From the NCBI GenBank assembly GCA_039584685.1, contig JBDGXI010000003.1, forward strand, positions 1 to 64,000: a stretch of 64,000 bases of DNA, given 5' to 3'. This DNA is from Benthicola sp039584685 (GTDB lineage: Bacteria > Gemmatimonadota > Gemmatimonadetes > Palauibacterales > Palauibacteraceae). This document shows, in pieces, positions 26,198 to 34,500 of the stretch. Position 1 is the stretch's first letter, and each line of letters begins with the position of its first letter. Under the pieces are notes generated by a model. That model did no database searches, was not told the DNA's origin, and saw only the letters and a list, made by a program, of their open reading frames with translations. The translations under genes were made by a program, and so were the position numbers.

Positions 26198-26222
26198 CCC
26201 ACAGTTCTCCACTTTTCCCCAC
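26198..26222 (-). promoter_or_regulatory. MraZ operator: three GTGGN boxes at ten-base spacing
   Basis: Read on the minus strand: GTGGG (26218-26222), five bases, GTGGA (26208-26212), five bases, GTGGG (26198-26202). This is the layout known for MraZ boxes, one per helical turn. It lies immediately downstream of the predicted start site (about 26224), so bound MraZ would block initiation. A further isolated GTGGG lies at 26269-26273, upstream of the -35 box. Confidence 0.78.
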
Positions 26223-26230
26223 AGGGCCCC

Positions 26231-26259
26231 ATTTTATGTGTCCGATTCTCATAGCGCAA
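26231..26259 (-). promoter_or_regulatory. Predicted promoter of the dcw cluster (mraZ promoter)
   Basis: Minus strand: TTGCGC (26254-26259), exactly 17 bases, TAAAAT (26231-26236). The expected start near 26224 leaves a leader of about 62 bases to mraZ and places the MraZ boxes at about +2 to +27. Confidence 0.65.
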
Positions 26260-26291
26260 CCCCGGTTCCCCACAGCGGCTCCCGGATGCCA

Positions 26292-26326
26292 GAAGCCCGG
26301 CGGAACACGTGGTTCCGCCGGGCTTC
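26292..26326 (-). terminator. Strong hairpin between the TPR gene and mraZ
   Basis: Perfect 15-base inverted repeat (26292-26306 with 26312-26326, sequence GAAGCCCGGCGGAAC and its complement) around a five-base loop. It lies 59 bases after the end of the TPR gene and upstream of the dcw promoter, where a terminator is expected. No T-run follows on either strand, so it may act with Rho or as a transcript-stabilising end. Confidence 0.65.
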
Positions 26327-26384
26327 ACTTCGAGCGTCCCCGGGGGCCGAGGGCCCCCGTCAGGTACCTACCGTCGGGGGGAGA

Positions 26385-28136
26385 TCAGCCTCCGCAGTTC
26401 TTTCGGATGATCTGCTCCTGCCGATAGATGTACACGTCAGTGCTCTCGCGGATCTGCGCCTGGCTCTGCGGCTGTTCGGCGCCGGCCCGGTCGAGGTTCG
26501 GGAGAACCTGCTGGAACTTCGACAGCGCGCGGCGGGCCGGCTGGCACGCCTCGTTCGCCTCGTTCGCCCCGTCGATCGATACCCCCTGCTGGTAGTAGCC
26601 GTAGGCCGTGAAGAAGTACAGCTGGTCTCTTACCCGGCCGGCGCTTGCCAGATCGGTGCCGACCTCGAACATCGCGAGCGCCTCGTCATACCGTCCGGTC
26701 TTGAAGAAGTCGTTGTAGCCGCGCGCCAGCAATTGGCCCGCCACCACCTCGACATCCGCTCCCTGTGCGACCGCGGTTTCGAGGTCCGCCGTTCCTCCCT
26801 GCGAATCGCCGGAGCGAAGCTTCAGGAAGCCGCGCCTGAGATACGCGTTCGGGTAAGCCGGATCGAGTTCGAGCGTTCGATCCAAGGCCGCGACCGCGTC
26901 GTCGTACCTCTCCATGCGCCCGTAGATGTCGCTCCGGATCGACCACAGGCCGGCGTCCTCCGGCATCAGGGCCTGAGCCCGGTCCGCGAACGTGAGCGCA
27001 GCATCGAAGTCACCAAGTTCCAGGTTCGCGGCGATCACGTTGCGGAGAATCTCGGGATTCATGTCTTCTCCCTTGAGCTCCAGAACGTGGTCGTAGGCTT
27101 CGACCGCGAGTCGAACGGCCGCTTCGTCCGCTATGGCACCCGTATCCTCCATCGCGTCCTCCGCCGCCGTCGTGCCCTTCTTGAGCGCCACGTTGCCGAG
27201 GAACTCCCACAGCTCGGCGTTCGTCGAATCGATCGCGATACCTTCCTGCAGGAGATCGATGGCCTCGTCCTCGCCGCCCGCCTGAGCGAGCTCGAAAGCG
27301 ACCGTCATGCGAACGCTCGCATCCGCGGGATTGAAGTTCAGGTACTCCCGGTAGAGCTCGACCGCGCGCTCCATGTCGCCCATCTGGGCGTAGACGTACG
27401 CCAGGGCGTTCAGGGCATCTACCTCGGCCGGGTTCTTCTCGATCACGATCGCGAGGTCGTCCGCAGCCTCCGTCCAACTCTCCAGTCCCATGTACACGCG
27501 CCCGCGCAGGTAATGCCCGGTGGTGCTCTCGGCATTCGTGCTCAACGCCTCGTCGCAGTTGCGAAGAGCGTCGTCATACTGCTCGGCCGCGAGGTAGTCC
27601 TGGCAGAATAGAAGAGCACGCCGATAGTCCACCTGGTCGCTGAACGCGGTCACGATCACGCCGGACGCCTGTCTCACGTCATCATTCCCGTCGCCGGGAA
27701 CGATGAAGCCCGGCACGTCGACCTCGTCACCGCTCTTGGAATCTACGAAGCTGACGCTGACCTCGTTCCCGCCCGCGGCAGAGGCGACACCGCCCGTCAT
27801 CACGACATCCGCATTGAGACGTCCGGCGAGCTGTCTCCACTGGATGAGGCCGAGATCCTCTTCCTTCAGCTTCAGCCGGCGCAGCTCATCCTTGACTTCG
27901 TTCCAGTCGATGGCGATGAGCGTCGGAATCTCCTCCAGGCCGTCCCGTACCTCTTCGGCGATCTTCTTGCCGAAGTCCTTTTTGACGGAACCGTCGACCT
28001 GCAGGGGAGCCACTAGCACCCGGGCTCGACCGCCCGCGCCGCCATCCTGTGCCACGGCGGTGCCAGCGGCAAACACGAGTGAGGCAGCCGCAACGGCCAG
28101 GCCTTGCCCGCCCCAGTAACGAATCGCACGCTTCAT
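26385..28136 (-). CDS. Exported tetratricopeptide-repeat protein
   Basis: 583 residues. The signal peptide (MKRAIRYWGGQGLAVAAAS..., cleavage probably after AVAQ or nearby) indicates export. An N-terminal region (about 35-165, VLVAPLQVDGSVKKDFGKKIAEEV) looks like the alpha/beta domain that assembles adenylate-cyclase- or TolB-type TPR proteins. Then come at least six TPR units (for example ALSTNAESTTGHYLRGRVYM and TLELDPAYPNAYLRRGFLKL). The protein ends in KNCGG. The frame continues upstream through a tRNA gene, but the ATG at 28136 starts the signal peptide and has AGGA upstream. Probably a periplasmic scaffold; the partner is unknown. A strong hairpin follows. Confidence 0.78.
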   Translation of the reverse strand: MKRAIRYWGGQGLAVAAASLVFAAGTAVAQDGGAGGRARVLVAPLQVDGSVKKDFGKKIAEEVRDGLEEIPTLIAIDWNEVKDELRRLKLKEEDLGLIQWRQLAGRLNADVVMTGGVASAAGGNEVSVSFVDSKSGDEVDVPGFIVPGDGNDDVRQASGVIVTAFSDQVDYRRALLFCQDYLAAEQYDDALRNCDEALSTNAESTTGHYLRGRVYMGLESWTEAADDLAIVIEKNPAEVDALNALAYVYAQMGDMERAVELYREYLNFNPADASVRMTVAFELAQAGGEDEAIDLLQEGIAIDSTNAELWEFLGNVALKKGTTAAEDAMEDTGAIADEAAVRLAVEAYDHVLELKGEDMNPEILRNVIAANLELGDFDAALTFADRAQALMPEDAGLWSIRSDIYGRMERYDDAVAALDRTLELDPAYPNAYLRRGFLKLRSGDSQGGTADLETAVAQGADVEVVAGQLLARGYNDFFKTGRYDEALAMFEVGTDLASAGRVRDQLYFFTAYGYYQQGVSIDGANEANEACQPARRALSKFQQVLPNLDRAGAEQPQSQAQIRESTDVYIYRQEQIIRKNCGG

Positions 28137-28247
28137 ATTTCGGTCCTCAGCTGTTCCACTTCGAAAACGGGGCGCATTTTTCCCCGCGCACTCATTACGA
28201 CACTCGATTGCGGCGGATTGTTCCTCGTTCCGCCGCCCCGTCACACA

Positions 28248-28322
28248 TGGGCGAAGCTGGATTCGAACCAGCGACCTCCTGCTTGTAAGGCAGGCGCTCT
28301 GGACCAACTGAGCTATTCGCCC
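28248..28322 (-). tRNA. tRNA-Val, anticodon UAC
   Basis: A 75-base cloverleaf on the minus strand. The acceptor stem is GGGCGAA/TTCGCCC, the D stem is GCTC/GAGC, and the anticodon stem CCTGC/GCAGG encloses the loop CTTACAA with anticodon TAC. The T arm is GCTGG-TTCGAAT-CCAGC and the discriminator base is A. CCA is not encoded, so it must be added by the CCA-adding enzyme. The 5' end overlaps the stop of the upstream small membrane gene by ten bases, suggesting that both are on one transcript that is processed by RNase P. Confidence 0.96.
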
Positions 28323-28567
28323 TCGCCGGCCCGGTCGCCTCGATCGGCGCGGAATCCGAGAAGCAGTCCCGCGGGAATCAGTACCACGTATCCCGCGAAC
28401 AGAAGAAGCGGCGCGAGGACGACCGAGCCTCGATCCAGGAGGAGATATCCAAACAAAATGACCACGGCTCCGACTGCAAGGAGAGCCGCGTTTCTTCTCC
28501 CCAGCAAGCCGAACAGCCGTGGACGGTGAGCGCCGTCGCCGGCTTCGCCTCCGCGGTTCCCGTTCAT
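28313..28567 (-). CDS. Small two-helix membrane protein, unknown function
   Basis: 84 residues: a polar, Gly/Arg-rich start, then two hydrophobic helices (AALLAVGAVVILFGYLLL and VVLAPLLLFAGYVVLIPAGLLL, joined by DRGS), then a charged tail. The ATG at 28567 is exactly six bases after a -10 box, so the mRNA is probably leaderless, and there is no Shine-Dalgarno. The gene overlaps the tRNA-Val 5' end by ten bases. It resembles short membrane proteins found in several phyla that I cannot assign to a named family. The good promoter argues that it is real. Confidence 0.6.
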   Translation of the reverse strand: MNGNRGGEAGDGAHRPRLFGLLGRRNAALLAVGAVVILFGYLLLDRGSVVLAPLLLFAGYVVLIPAGLLLGFRADRGDRAGEGE

Positions 28568-28573
28568 CGCGGA

Positions 28574-28602
28574 AGGATACCCCCAAATCGAATTCAAGTC
28601 AA
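28574..28602 (-). promoter_or_regulatory. Predicted promoter of the small membrane gene and tRNA-Val
   Basis: Minus strand: TTGACT (28597-28602), 17 bases, TATCCT (28574-28579), then six bases to the ATG at 28567. The predicted start site coincides with the start codon. The -35 box overlaps the 3' end of the preceding peptidase gene. Confidence 0.6.
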
Positions 28603-29622
28603 TCTGGCACCACGGTCAGAATCGGGGCACTCAGGCCCGTCTTCCGGCCCCTGAATGGCCGGCGGTCGTCCGCCTGCTTCCCCGCCCTGCGGAACCTCCG
28701 GAACCTCCGGAACCCGTAGGTCCTCGGCACGCAGCTCGTCGAGCCGCGTACGATCTGTTCGCGCTCTGCGAAGTGCCACGAAGAGAACGAGTCCGGATAC
28801 TGCTATCCAGAAGACTCCGGCACGCGACAGCAGATACAGCCACCCGTATCGATCCACGAGCGATCTCTTCCACCGCACCTCGAAGTCCCGGTCGGTGATC
28901 CCGTAGGTGCGACGGAGAGCCTCCTCGAACGAGGCGCCTTCACGCAATCGCCGGAATACGGCTGCCAGACCCGCCTCACCGCCCAGGGCCGCGAGCTCGT
29001 GAACCGCCGTGTAGGACAGCAGGTATCCCATCCGCGCCTCGGTCGAGTGCCGGCGGAACCGCAGGTCGATCTCCCCCAGAGTCGTCGCCCCGCGGCGCAG
29101 AAAGGCTGACTGCAGATGCCACGCGTCTTCCCAGCTCCACTCTCCGGATGCGTACTGCGCGTACCCTTCCGTCAGCCAGCGAGGGTAGTTGCCGCCGGTC
29201 GCTGCTCCGAGACCGATATGCGCGATCTCGTGCCGCAATACCGACCTGAGTCCCCGGGGGCCATTGAGTCCGGGCCCGGTCTTGAGGGCGATCCTGGCTT
29301 CTCCTGGGTTTGCCGTCCCCGCGACCCACGGCTCCGGGTGCCTCAGGCCCCGGGGCACGCCTTCGCTCAGGTCGGATGTAAGCCAGATTTGCAGCGAGTC
29401 GACTCCGACCTCGGGCAGTGTGCCGATACCCGGCAGGGGTTTCCACACCGCCGGGTCGGAGACGAGGCGAGACCCGAGTTCGGCGAGTTCCGGATCGCCC
29501 AGCACCTCGACGACGGCTGGTGCCCCCGGTACGCCCTGGGTGACCGTCGGGAAGCGCACTGCAGCCGTTGCGGCGATGACGAGCGCGGCGACAGCGGGGA
29601 TCCAGGGATAGGCACGCCTCAC
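28594..29622 (-). CDS. Gluzincin-type metallopeptidase with two membrane helices
   Basis: 342 residues. An N-terminal hydrophobic helix (about 8-22, signal anchor) is followed by an extracytoplasmic peptidase with HEIAH (131-135) and a third zinc ligand Glu152 in WLTEGYAQY. That is the gluzincin pattern of the MA-family peptidases. A second helix (about 270-290, VFWIAVSGLVLFVAL) precedes a cytoplasmic Pro/Glu/Gly-rich tail that contains a short VPE repeat. The GTG at 29622 overlaps the rluD stop as GTGA with GGGAGGG upstream. All catalytic residues are present. Substrate unknown. Confidence 0.78.
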   Translation of the reverse strand: MRRAYPWIPAVAALVIAATAAVRFPTVTQGVPGAPAVVEVLGDPELAELGSRLVSDPAVWKPLPGIGTLPEVGVDSLQIWLTSDLSEGVPRGLRHPEPWVAGTANPGEARIALKTGPGLNGPRGLRSVLRHEIAHIGLGAATGGNYPRWLTEGYAQYASGEWSWEDAWHLQSAFLRRGATTLGEIDLRFRRHSTEARMGYLLSYTAVHELAALGGEAGLAAVFRRLREGASFEEALRRTYGITDRDFEVRWKRSLVDRYGWLYLLSRAGVFWIAVSGLVLFVALRRARTDRTRLDELRAEDLRVPEVPEVPQGGEAGGRPPAIQGPEDGPECPDSDRGARLT

Positions 29623-30614
29623 ACCGGCCCTCCCGAATCGGCTCCCGCGTTGCGTGCCCACTCGACGGCACCCTGGAGTGGCTCGGGCAGCGGCGAGGTG
29701 AAACTCATCTCCTCGCCCGTAGCGGGATGGAGGAACGCCAACCTCGCGGCGTGGAGGAACAGTCGCCCTGCCCGTCTATCGAACTCATCGGCCCATCGCC
29801 CTCCGGCCCCGAGCAACCCCTTCTGCCACCGGGGTCCGTAGATCGGGTCGCCCACGACCGGATGACCGAGGGATCGAAGGTGGACCCGGATCTGGTGGGT
29901 CCGCCCCGTATGGAGCCTGACGGCGAGCAGGTCGGCAGCCCTCCAGCGCTCGAGACGCCTGAAGTGGGTCAACGACGGCCGCCCGGTCTCGACCACCGCC
30001 ATCCGTTGCCGCTGTTTCGGGTCCCGCGCGATCGGCCGGTCCACGTCGAATTCGTCTTCCTCAACGTGCCCCCATGCGGCGGCCAGGTAGCCACGCCGGA
30101 TCTCACGGCGCCCGATCGCCCGCGTCAACTCCCGATGTGCGTCGTCCGTACGGGCGACCACCATCAGACCGCTGGTGTCTTTGTCCAGTCGGTGTACGAT
30201 GCCCGGTCGATCCGGCTCGCCGACGGACGACAGCCCCCCCAGGCGGTGCAGCAAGGCGTTCACCAGGGTACCGCTACGGTGTCCCACTGCCGGGTGAACG
30301 ACCAGCCCGGCCGCCTTGTCCACAACCGCCAGGTGCTCGTCTTCGTACACGACTTCGATCGGAATCGGCTCGGGGACTACTGCGGTCGGAGGGGGCGCCG
30401 GTACCGTCACCTCCACCTGGTCTCCCTCGCGAAGGCGCCGGCTCTTCCTGACAGGAGATCCGTTGACGCGTACGAGACCGTCGGCCACCAGCTCGGCGAC
30501 GCGACTTCGGCTCAGACGCAAACGATCGGCCAGGCGTGCATCCAGCCGATCGTCCGTTTCCTCGTCGACCCGAAAGCGGTGAACCTCAGCCGGTTGCCGG
30601 CTCCGGCTCGTCAC
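29619..30614 (-). CDS. rluD: 23S rRNA pseudouridine synthase, RluD family
   Basis: 331 residues. The N-terminal S4 RNA-binding domain (RLDARLADRLRLSRSRVAELV) is followed by the pseudouridine synthase domain, with the catalytic Asp in GIVHRLDKDTSGLMVVAR. LHTGRTHQIRVHL and GHPVVGDPIYG are also present. The RluD subfamily (positions 1911, 1915 and 1917 of 23S rRNA) is the best guess, though RluC-type members look similar. It starts at a GTG that overlaps the end of lspA by 29 bases. Confidence 0.92.
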   Translation of the reverse strand: MTSRSRQPAEVHRFRVDEETDDRLDARLADRLRLSRSRVAELVADGLVRVNGSPVRKSRRLREGDQVEVTVPAPPPTAVVPEPIPIEVVYEDEHLAVVDKAAGLVVHPAVGHRSGTLVNALLHRLGGLSSVGEPDRPGIVHRLDKDTSGLMVVARTDDAHRELTRAIGRREIRRGYLAAAWGHVEEDEFDVDRPIARDPKQRQRMAVVETGRPSLTHFRRLERWRAADLLAVRLHTGRTHQIRVHLRSLGHPVVGDPIYGPRWQKGLLGAGGRWADEFDRRAGRLFLHAARLAFLHPATGEEMSFTSPLPEPLQGAVEWARNAGADSGGPV

Positions 30615-31137
30615 CGTCCTTCTCCTCGAAGTAGAATGAGATCAGCAGCAGGACGGCCCCGATGCTTACGGCCATGTCGGCGACATTGAAGATCGGCCAG
30701 CGATGAGCGCCGATTCCGACATCCAGGAAGTCCACGACGCCCGCCTCGAAGCGGAAGCGATCGAGAATGTTGCCTATCGCTCCCGCACTCACCAGGGCCA
30801 CGGCGAGGAGGCGAAGCCGGTCGCTCGCCGGAGTCGACCGATAGATCAGTCCCAGAACCACCAGGGCGACCAGCGAAAGGACGAGGAAGAACAGGCGGGA
30901 CTGCGCACCGATGTTGATTCCGAACGCCGCCCCCGGGTTGTGCGTGTAGGTCAGCCGGAAGAACTCTCCCAGCACCGGAACCGGGTAGCCGAACGTCAGG
31001 GTGTTCATGGCCCACATCTTGGTGAGGAAATCCAGCCCCACCACGGTCCCCACGATGCCGGCCAGGAGCGCCTTCTTGTTCACTCCGGAAGACAGAGCTC
31101 CAGGCTCCGCCAGGGTGCCGGAGTCAGCGAGAGACAC
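30586..31137 (-). CDS. lspA: Lipoprotein signal peptidase LspA
   Basis: Inner-membrane aspartyl protease that removes signal peptides from prolipoproteins. Four transmembrane helices; the two catalytic Asp residues are in GNILDRFRF and FNVADMAVS, and NPGAAFG is the conserved loop. Two starts compete. The GTG at 31137 (183 residues) overlaps the dksA end by 14 bases and has AGGA upstream. The GTG at 31083 (165 residues, VNKKALLAG) gives the usual length but has a weak ribosome site. I give the longer form. Probably inhibited by globomycin-type antibiotics, as in the family. Confidence 0.92.
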   Translation of the reverse strand: MSLADSGTLAEPGALSSGVNKKALLAGIVGTVVGLDFLTKMWAMNTLTFGYPVPVLGEFFRLTYTHNPGAAFGINIGAQSRLFFLVLSLVALVVLGLIYRSTPASDRLRLLAVALVSAGAIGNILDRFRFEAGVVDFLDVGIGAHRWPIFNVADMAVSIGAVLLLISFYFEEKDGDEPEPATG

Positions 31138-31507
31138 CTGTCTCTTCCTTCTCCTTGCACCTGATGCACATGGTGGTGTGCGGCAGCGCATCCATACGCT
31201 CGAACGAGATCGCGTCGCCGCAGTCCTCGCACACGCCGAACTGCTTGGGCGTCCGGTACAGGCGCCGCAGAGCCTCGTCGAGGTGATACAGGTAGCGCCC
31301 CTCCTTGCTGGCGAACAGGAAAGCCTTCTCTCGCTCCATGGCATCGGTACCCTGGTCCGCCATGTGGAAGCTGTACGCCGAAACGTCACCCTCGGATGCC
31401 TGCGAGTTGTTCGAGAAAGACTCGTCGTAGTGGCCAAGATCCTTCAGAGCCCGCTCCCTGAGCTGCAGCAGTCGCTTCTCGATGTGTTTCAGGTCCTTCT
31501 TCTTCAT
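31124..31507 (-). CDS. DksA/TraR-family zinc-finger protein
   Basis: 127 residues. A coiled-coil N-terminal half (LKHIEKRLLQLRERALKDLG) is followed by a C-terminal four-cysteine zinc finger, CEDC and CIRC, separated by 17 residues. DksA-like proteins insert into the RNA polymerase secondary channel and modulate rRNA and stress promoters, with or without ppGpp. The DxxDA tip motif of E. coli DksA is not obvious; DQGTDAMEREKAF lies in a similar place. It sits between ileS and lspA, an arrangement I associate with several deep-branching diderm lineages. Confidence 0.88.
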   Translation of the reverse strand: MKKKDLKHIEKRLLQLRERALKDLGHYDESFSNNSQASEGDVSAYSFHMADQGTDAMEREKAFLFASKEGRYLYHLDEALRRLYRTPKQFGVCEDCGDAISFERMDALPHTTMCIRCKEKEETGVSR

Positions 31508-31563
31508 CCCATTGCCCCGATCTAGCCTCAGAGTGTCGTAGAATTCAGCAGTTATCCCCCGTA

Positions 31564-34500
31564 TCAGCCGTCGCTGCGGCTGAAGCCGAGGGCAATGCTC
31601 TCCCCTTCGATCTCCACGCGGGTCGTGTACTTCAACGCCGCGGTCTGTTCCGCTTCCGTCGTCACGGCGACCGCCAGCGTCTCTCCCGCGATGTACTCGC
31701 GATGCGCTTCGACGGCATCGGCCAGACGACCCGATTCCGCAGCCATCCCCAGACGGATGCGGTCGCTCACATCCAGGCCGGATTCCCGACGCAGTCGCTG
31801 CACCCGGCTCACGACCTCCCGCGCCAGGCCTTCCGCCTCCAGGTCCGGCGTGATCGTCGTGTCCAGACCGACGAGGTATCCGTCCTGCGCCTGAACCATC
31901 AGATCTCCCGAAGCCTCCTCGAGCACCCGCGCGTCCCCGGGCAGTACCTCGAGAACTTCGCCGTCCACGACCACGGACACGGCCTCGCCGACCCCCAGGG
32001 AACGGACCGATTCCGCATCCAGCTCTTCGATGGCCTTCGCCACGCGAGGCGTCTTCGGACCGAACCGGGGTCCCAGCCGGCCGAAGTCCGGCTTCGCAGA
32101 CAGCCGCACAATATCGTCACTCTCGGCCAGGAATACAACTTCCTTTACATTCAGTTCCTGCCGCAGGATCGCCTCGAGCTCCGGCCCCGGGCGGCGACCG
32201 CCCGGAATCACGGCATGCAGCGACCCGAGAGGCTGCCGGACTCGCACTCCTGCCTCCTCGCGGACCGCCCGACCCAGGGTCGAGAGCCGTCGAACGTGTT
32301 CCATCCGCCGCTCCAGCTCCTCGTCACGGACGCCCGCCGGTTCCGGATACTCCGTGAGGTGCGCCGATCGACCCGTCAGCCGACGGTGCAGCCAGTCGGT
32401 CAGGAACGGCGAGATCGGGGCCAGGACGAGGGCCGTCGTGGCCAGCGCGCGATGCAGCGTCGAGAACGCATCGGCCGTACTCTGCGGCGCGTCGTCGCCC
32501 GCGTGTGCTCCCGTAGCCCAGAATCGGTCCCGGGTCTGCCGGACGTACCAGTTCGACAGATCGTCGAGCACGAACGACGTGATGCGTCGAGCGGCCCGCG
32601 TGAGATCGTATGCCTCGAAGTCGGCCCTCACCGAGCCTGCCAGGGCATCGAGACGGCTGAGAAGCCAGCGGTCGATGGGTTCCCGACTCTCGACAGGCGA
32701 TTCGCCGGATGACTCGTGATCCCAGCCCTCGAGCTCCGCGTACATCGCGAAGAAGCGATACGTGCTGCGCAGCGTGTCAAACAGCTTCCTATTCGTCTCC
32801 TTCAGGGCCTCGCCGTCCCATTTCTTGGACAGCCAGGGGTTGCTTGACGCGAGCAGGTAGAACCGGGTGGCGTCCGCCCCGAACTCCGACACGGTCTCCC
32901 ATGGGTCCAATACGTTACCCCTCGACTTGGACATCTTCTGACCTTCTTCGTCGAGGACCAGGCCGTTGACGATGACGCTCCGGTATGAGGGGGCGTCGAA
33001 CACGAGGGTGGAGATCGCCAGCAGCGAGTAGAACCAGCCGCGCGTCTGGTCCAAACCTTCGGCGATGAAGTGAGCCGGAAAGTGCGACCCGAACTCCGCG
33101 TCGTTCTCGAACGGATAGTGCCACTGCGCGAACGGCATCGAGCCGGAATCGAACCACGCATCCATCACCTGCGGGACCCTCTGCACGGTCCCGTCACAAC
33201 CCTCCTCCGTACACGGCCAGGTCAGAGCGTCGATTTCAGGACGGTGCGGATCGAAATCGTCCGGGAGTCCGCCTGCGAGACTCGCCAGATCGGACAGCGA
33301 ACCGACGACCCGCACGTGCTCGGGGTCCGCGTCGCACACCCAGATAGGGAGCGGGGTCCCCCAGTACCGATCGCGAGACACCGCCCAGTCCACGTTGCCG
33401 GAGAGCCACTCCCCCATCCGGCCTGACCCGATTTCGGGTGGATGCCAGTCGAGCGAGGCGTTGTTCTCCAGGAGCCGACTCTGGACCGCCGTCGTACGGA
33501 TATACCAGGAGTCCCGGGCCATGTAGAGCAGGGGGCTTTCGCAGCGCCAGCAGTGGGGATAGCTGTGCTCGTACATCTGTCTTCGATACAGCAGGTCCTC
33601 AGAGGCGAGCCCGTCGATGATCGCCCGATCGGTGTCGGGATCCTTGACGAAGCGACCGGCCAGGCCGCCCGGCACCCGGTCCACGAACCTGCCATCCGGG
33701 TCCACCGTGTGCTGCATGGGGAGACCTTCACGGGTTCCGAGCTTGAAGTCGTCCTCACCGTACATCACGGCGGTGTGAACGACTCCCGTCCCATCCTCGG
33801 TGGTGACGAAATCCGCTGAAAGCACGGTCCACGCCGCGGGATTGCCGTCCGCCTCCACGGCGCCGGGAAACAGCGGGCGATAGCGCCGGCCCACCAGGTC
33901 GGAGCCCGGCACGACTTGCACGATGTCGTACGGATGTCGCAGAACGTCAGGGGCCAGGGCCGAAGCGACGATCAGCTCTTCACCCGGGCTCGCTCCTTTC
34001 GGGAAGCCGCCTTCGCCCTCCCCGGGTTCTCGAAGCCGGACGCGCAGGTAGTCGATGTCCTCCCCGACGGCCAGCGCCACGTTGCCGGGAAGTGTCCACG
34101 GAGTAGTGGTCCAGCTCAGGATCGAGGCCCCGTCGTCATCGTCCTCCAGTCTGAACTTCACGTACACGGAGGGCTCGGAGACGACGCGGTAGCCCTGTGC
34201 GACCTCGTGACTGGAAAGGCCGGTGCCGCAGCGGGGACAGTACGGAAGGACCTTGTAGCCCTTGTAGACGAGCCCCTTCCGATGGATCTCGGCCAGCGCC
34301 CACCACACCGACTCGATGTAATCGGGCGTGCACGTGACGTACGCGTTCTCGTAGTCGAGCCAGTAGCCGATCCGGCGCGACAGGCGCTCCCAGTCTTCCT
34401 TGTAGGTGAACAGGTTCTCTCGACATACCTGATTGAACCTGGCGATCCCCAGTTCTTCGATCTCGGGCTTCCCCGAGATTCCCAGCATCTTCTCGGCTTC

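Noticed and set aside
25374..27611. Open frame of 745 codons on the plus strand crossing rsmH, mraZ, the dcw promoter and the TPR gene
   Set aside because: It spans several real genes and a promoter region; composition is shadow-like.
28137..28247. Eight-pair hairpin between tRNA-Val and the TPR gene as a terminator
   Set aside because: The loop is 11 bases and no T-run follows; too weak to call.
28049..28288. Plus-strand peptide ending GEAGFEPATSCL
   Set aside because: This is the well-known false translation of the antisense of a tRNA gene, here tRNA-Val.
28137..28586. A 150-residue N-terminal extension of the TPR protein
   Set aside because: It would read through the tRNA-Val gene and a promoter; the signal peptide at the ATG 28136 marks the real start.
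28691..28716. Short nine-base tandem repeat (Val-Pro-Glu) in the peptidase tail
   Set aside because: Two to three short units in a low-complexity tail; ordinary slippage, no regulatory reading supported.
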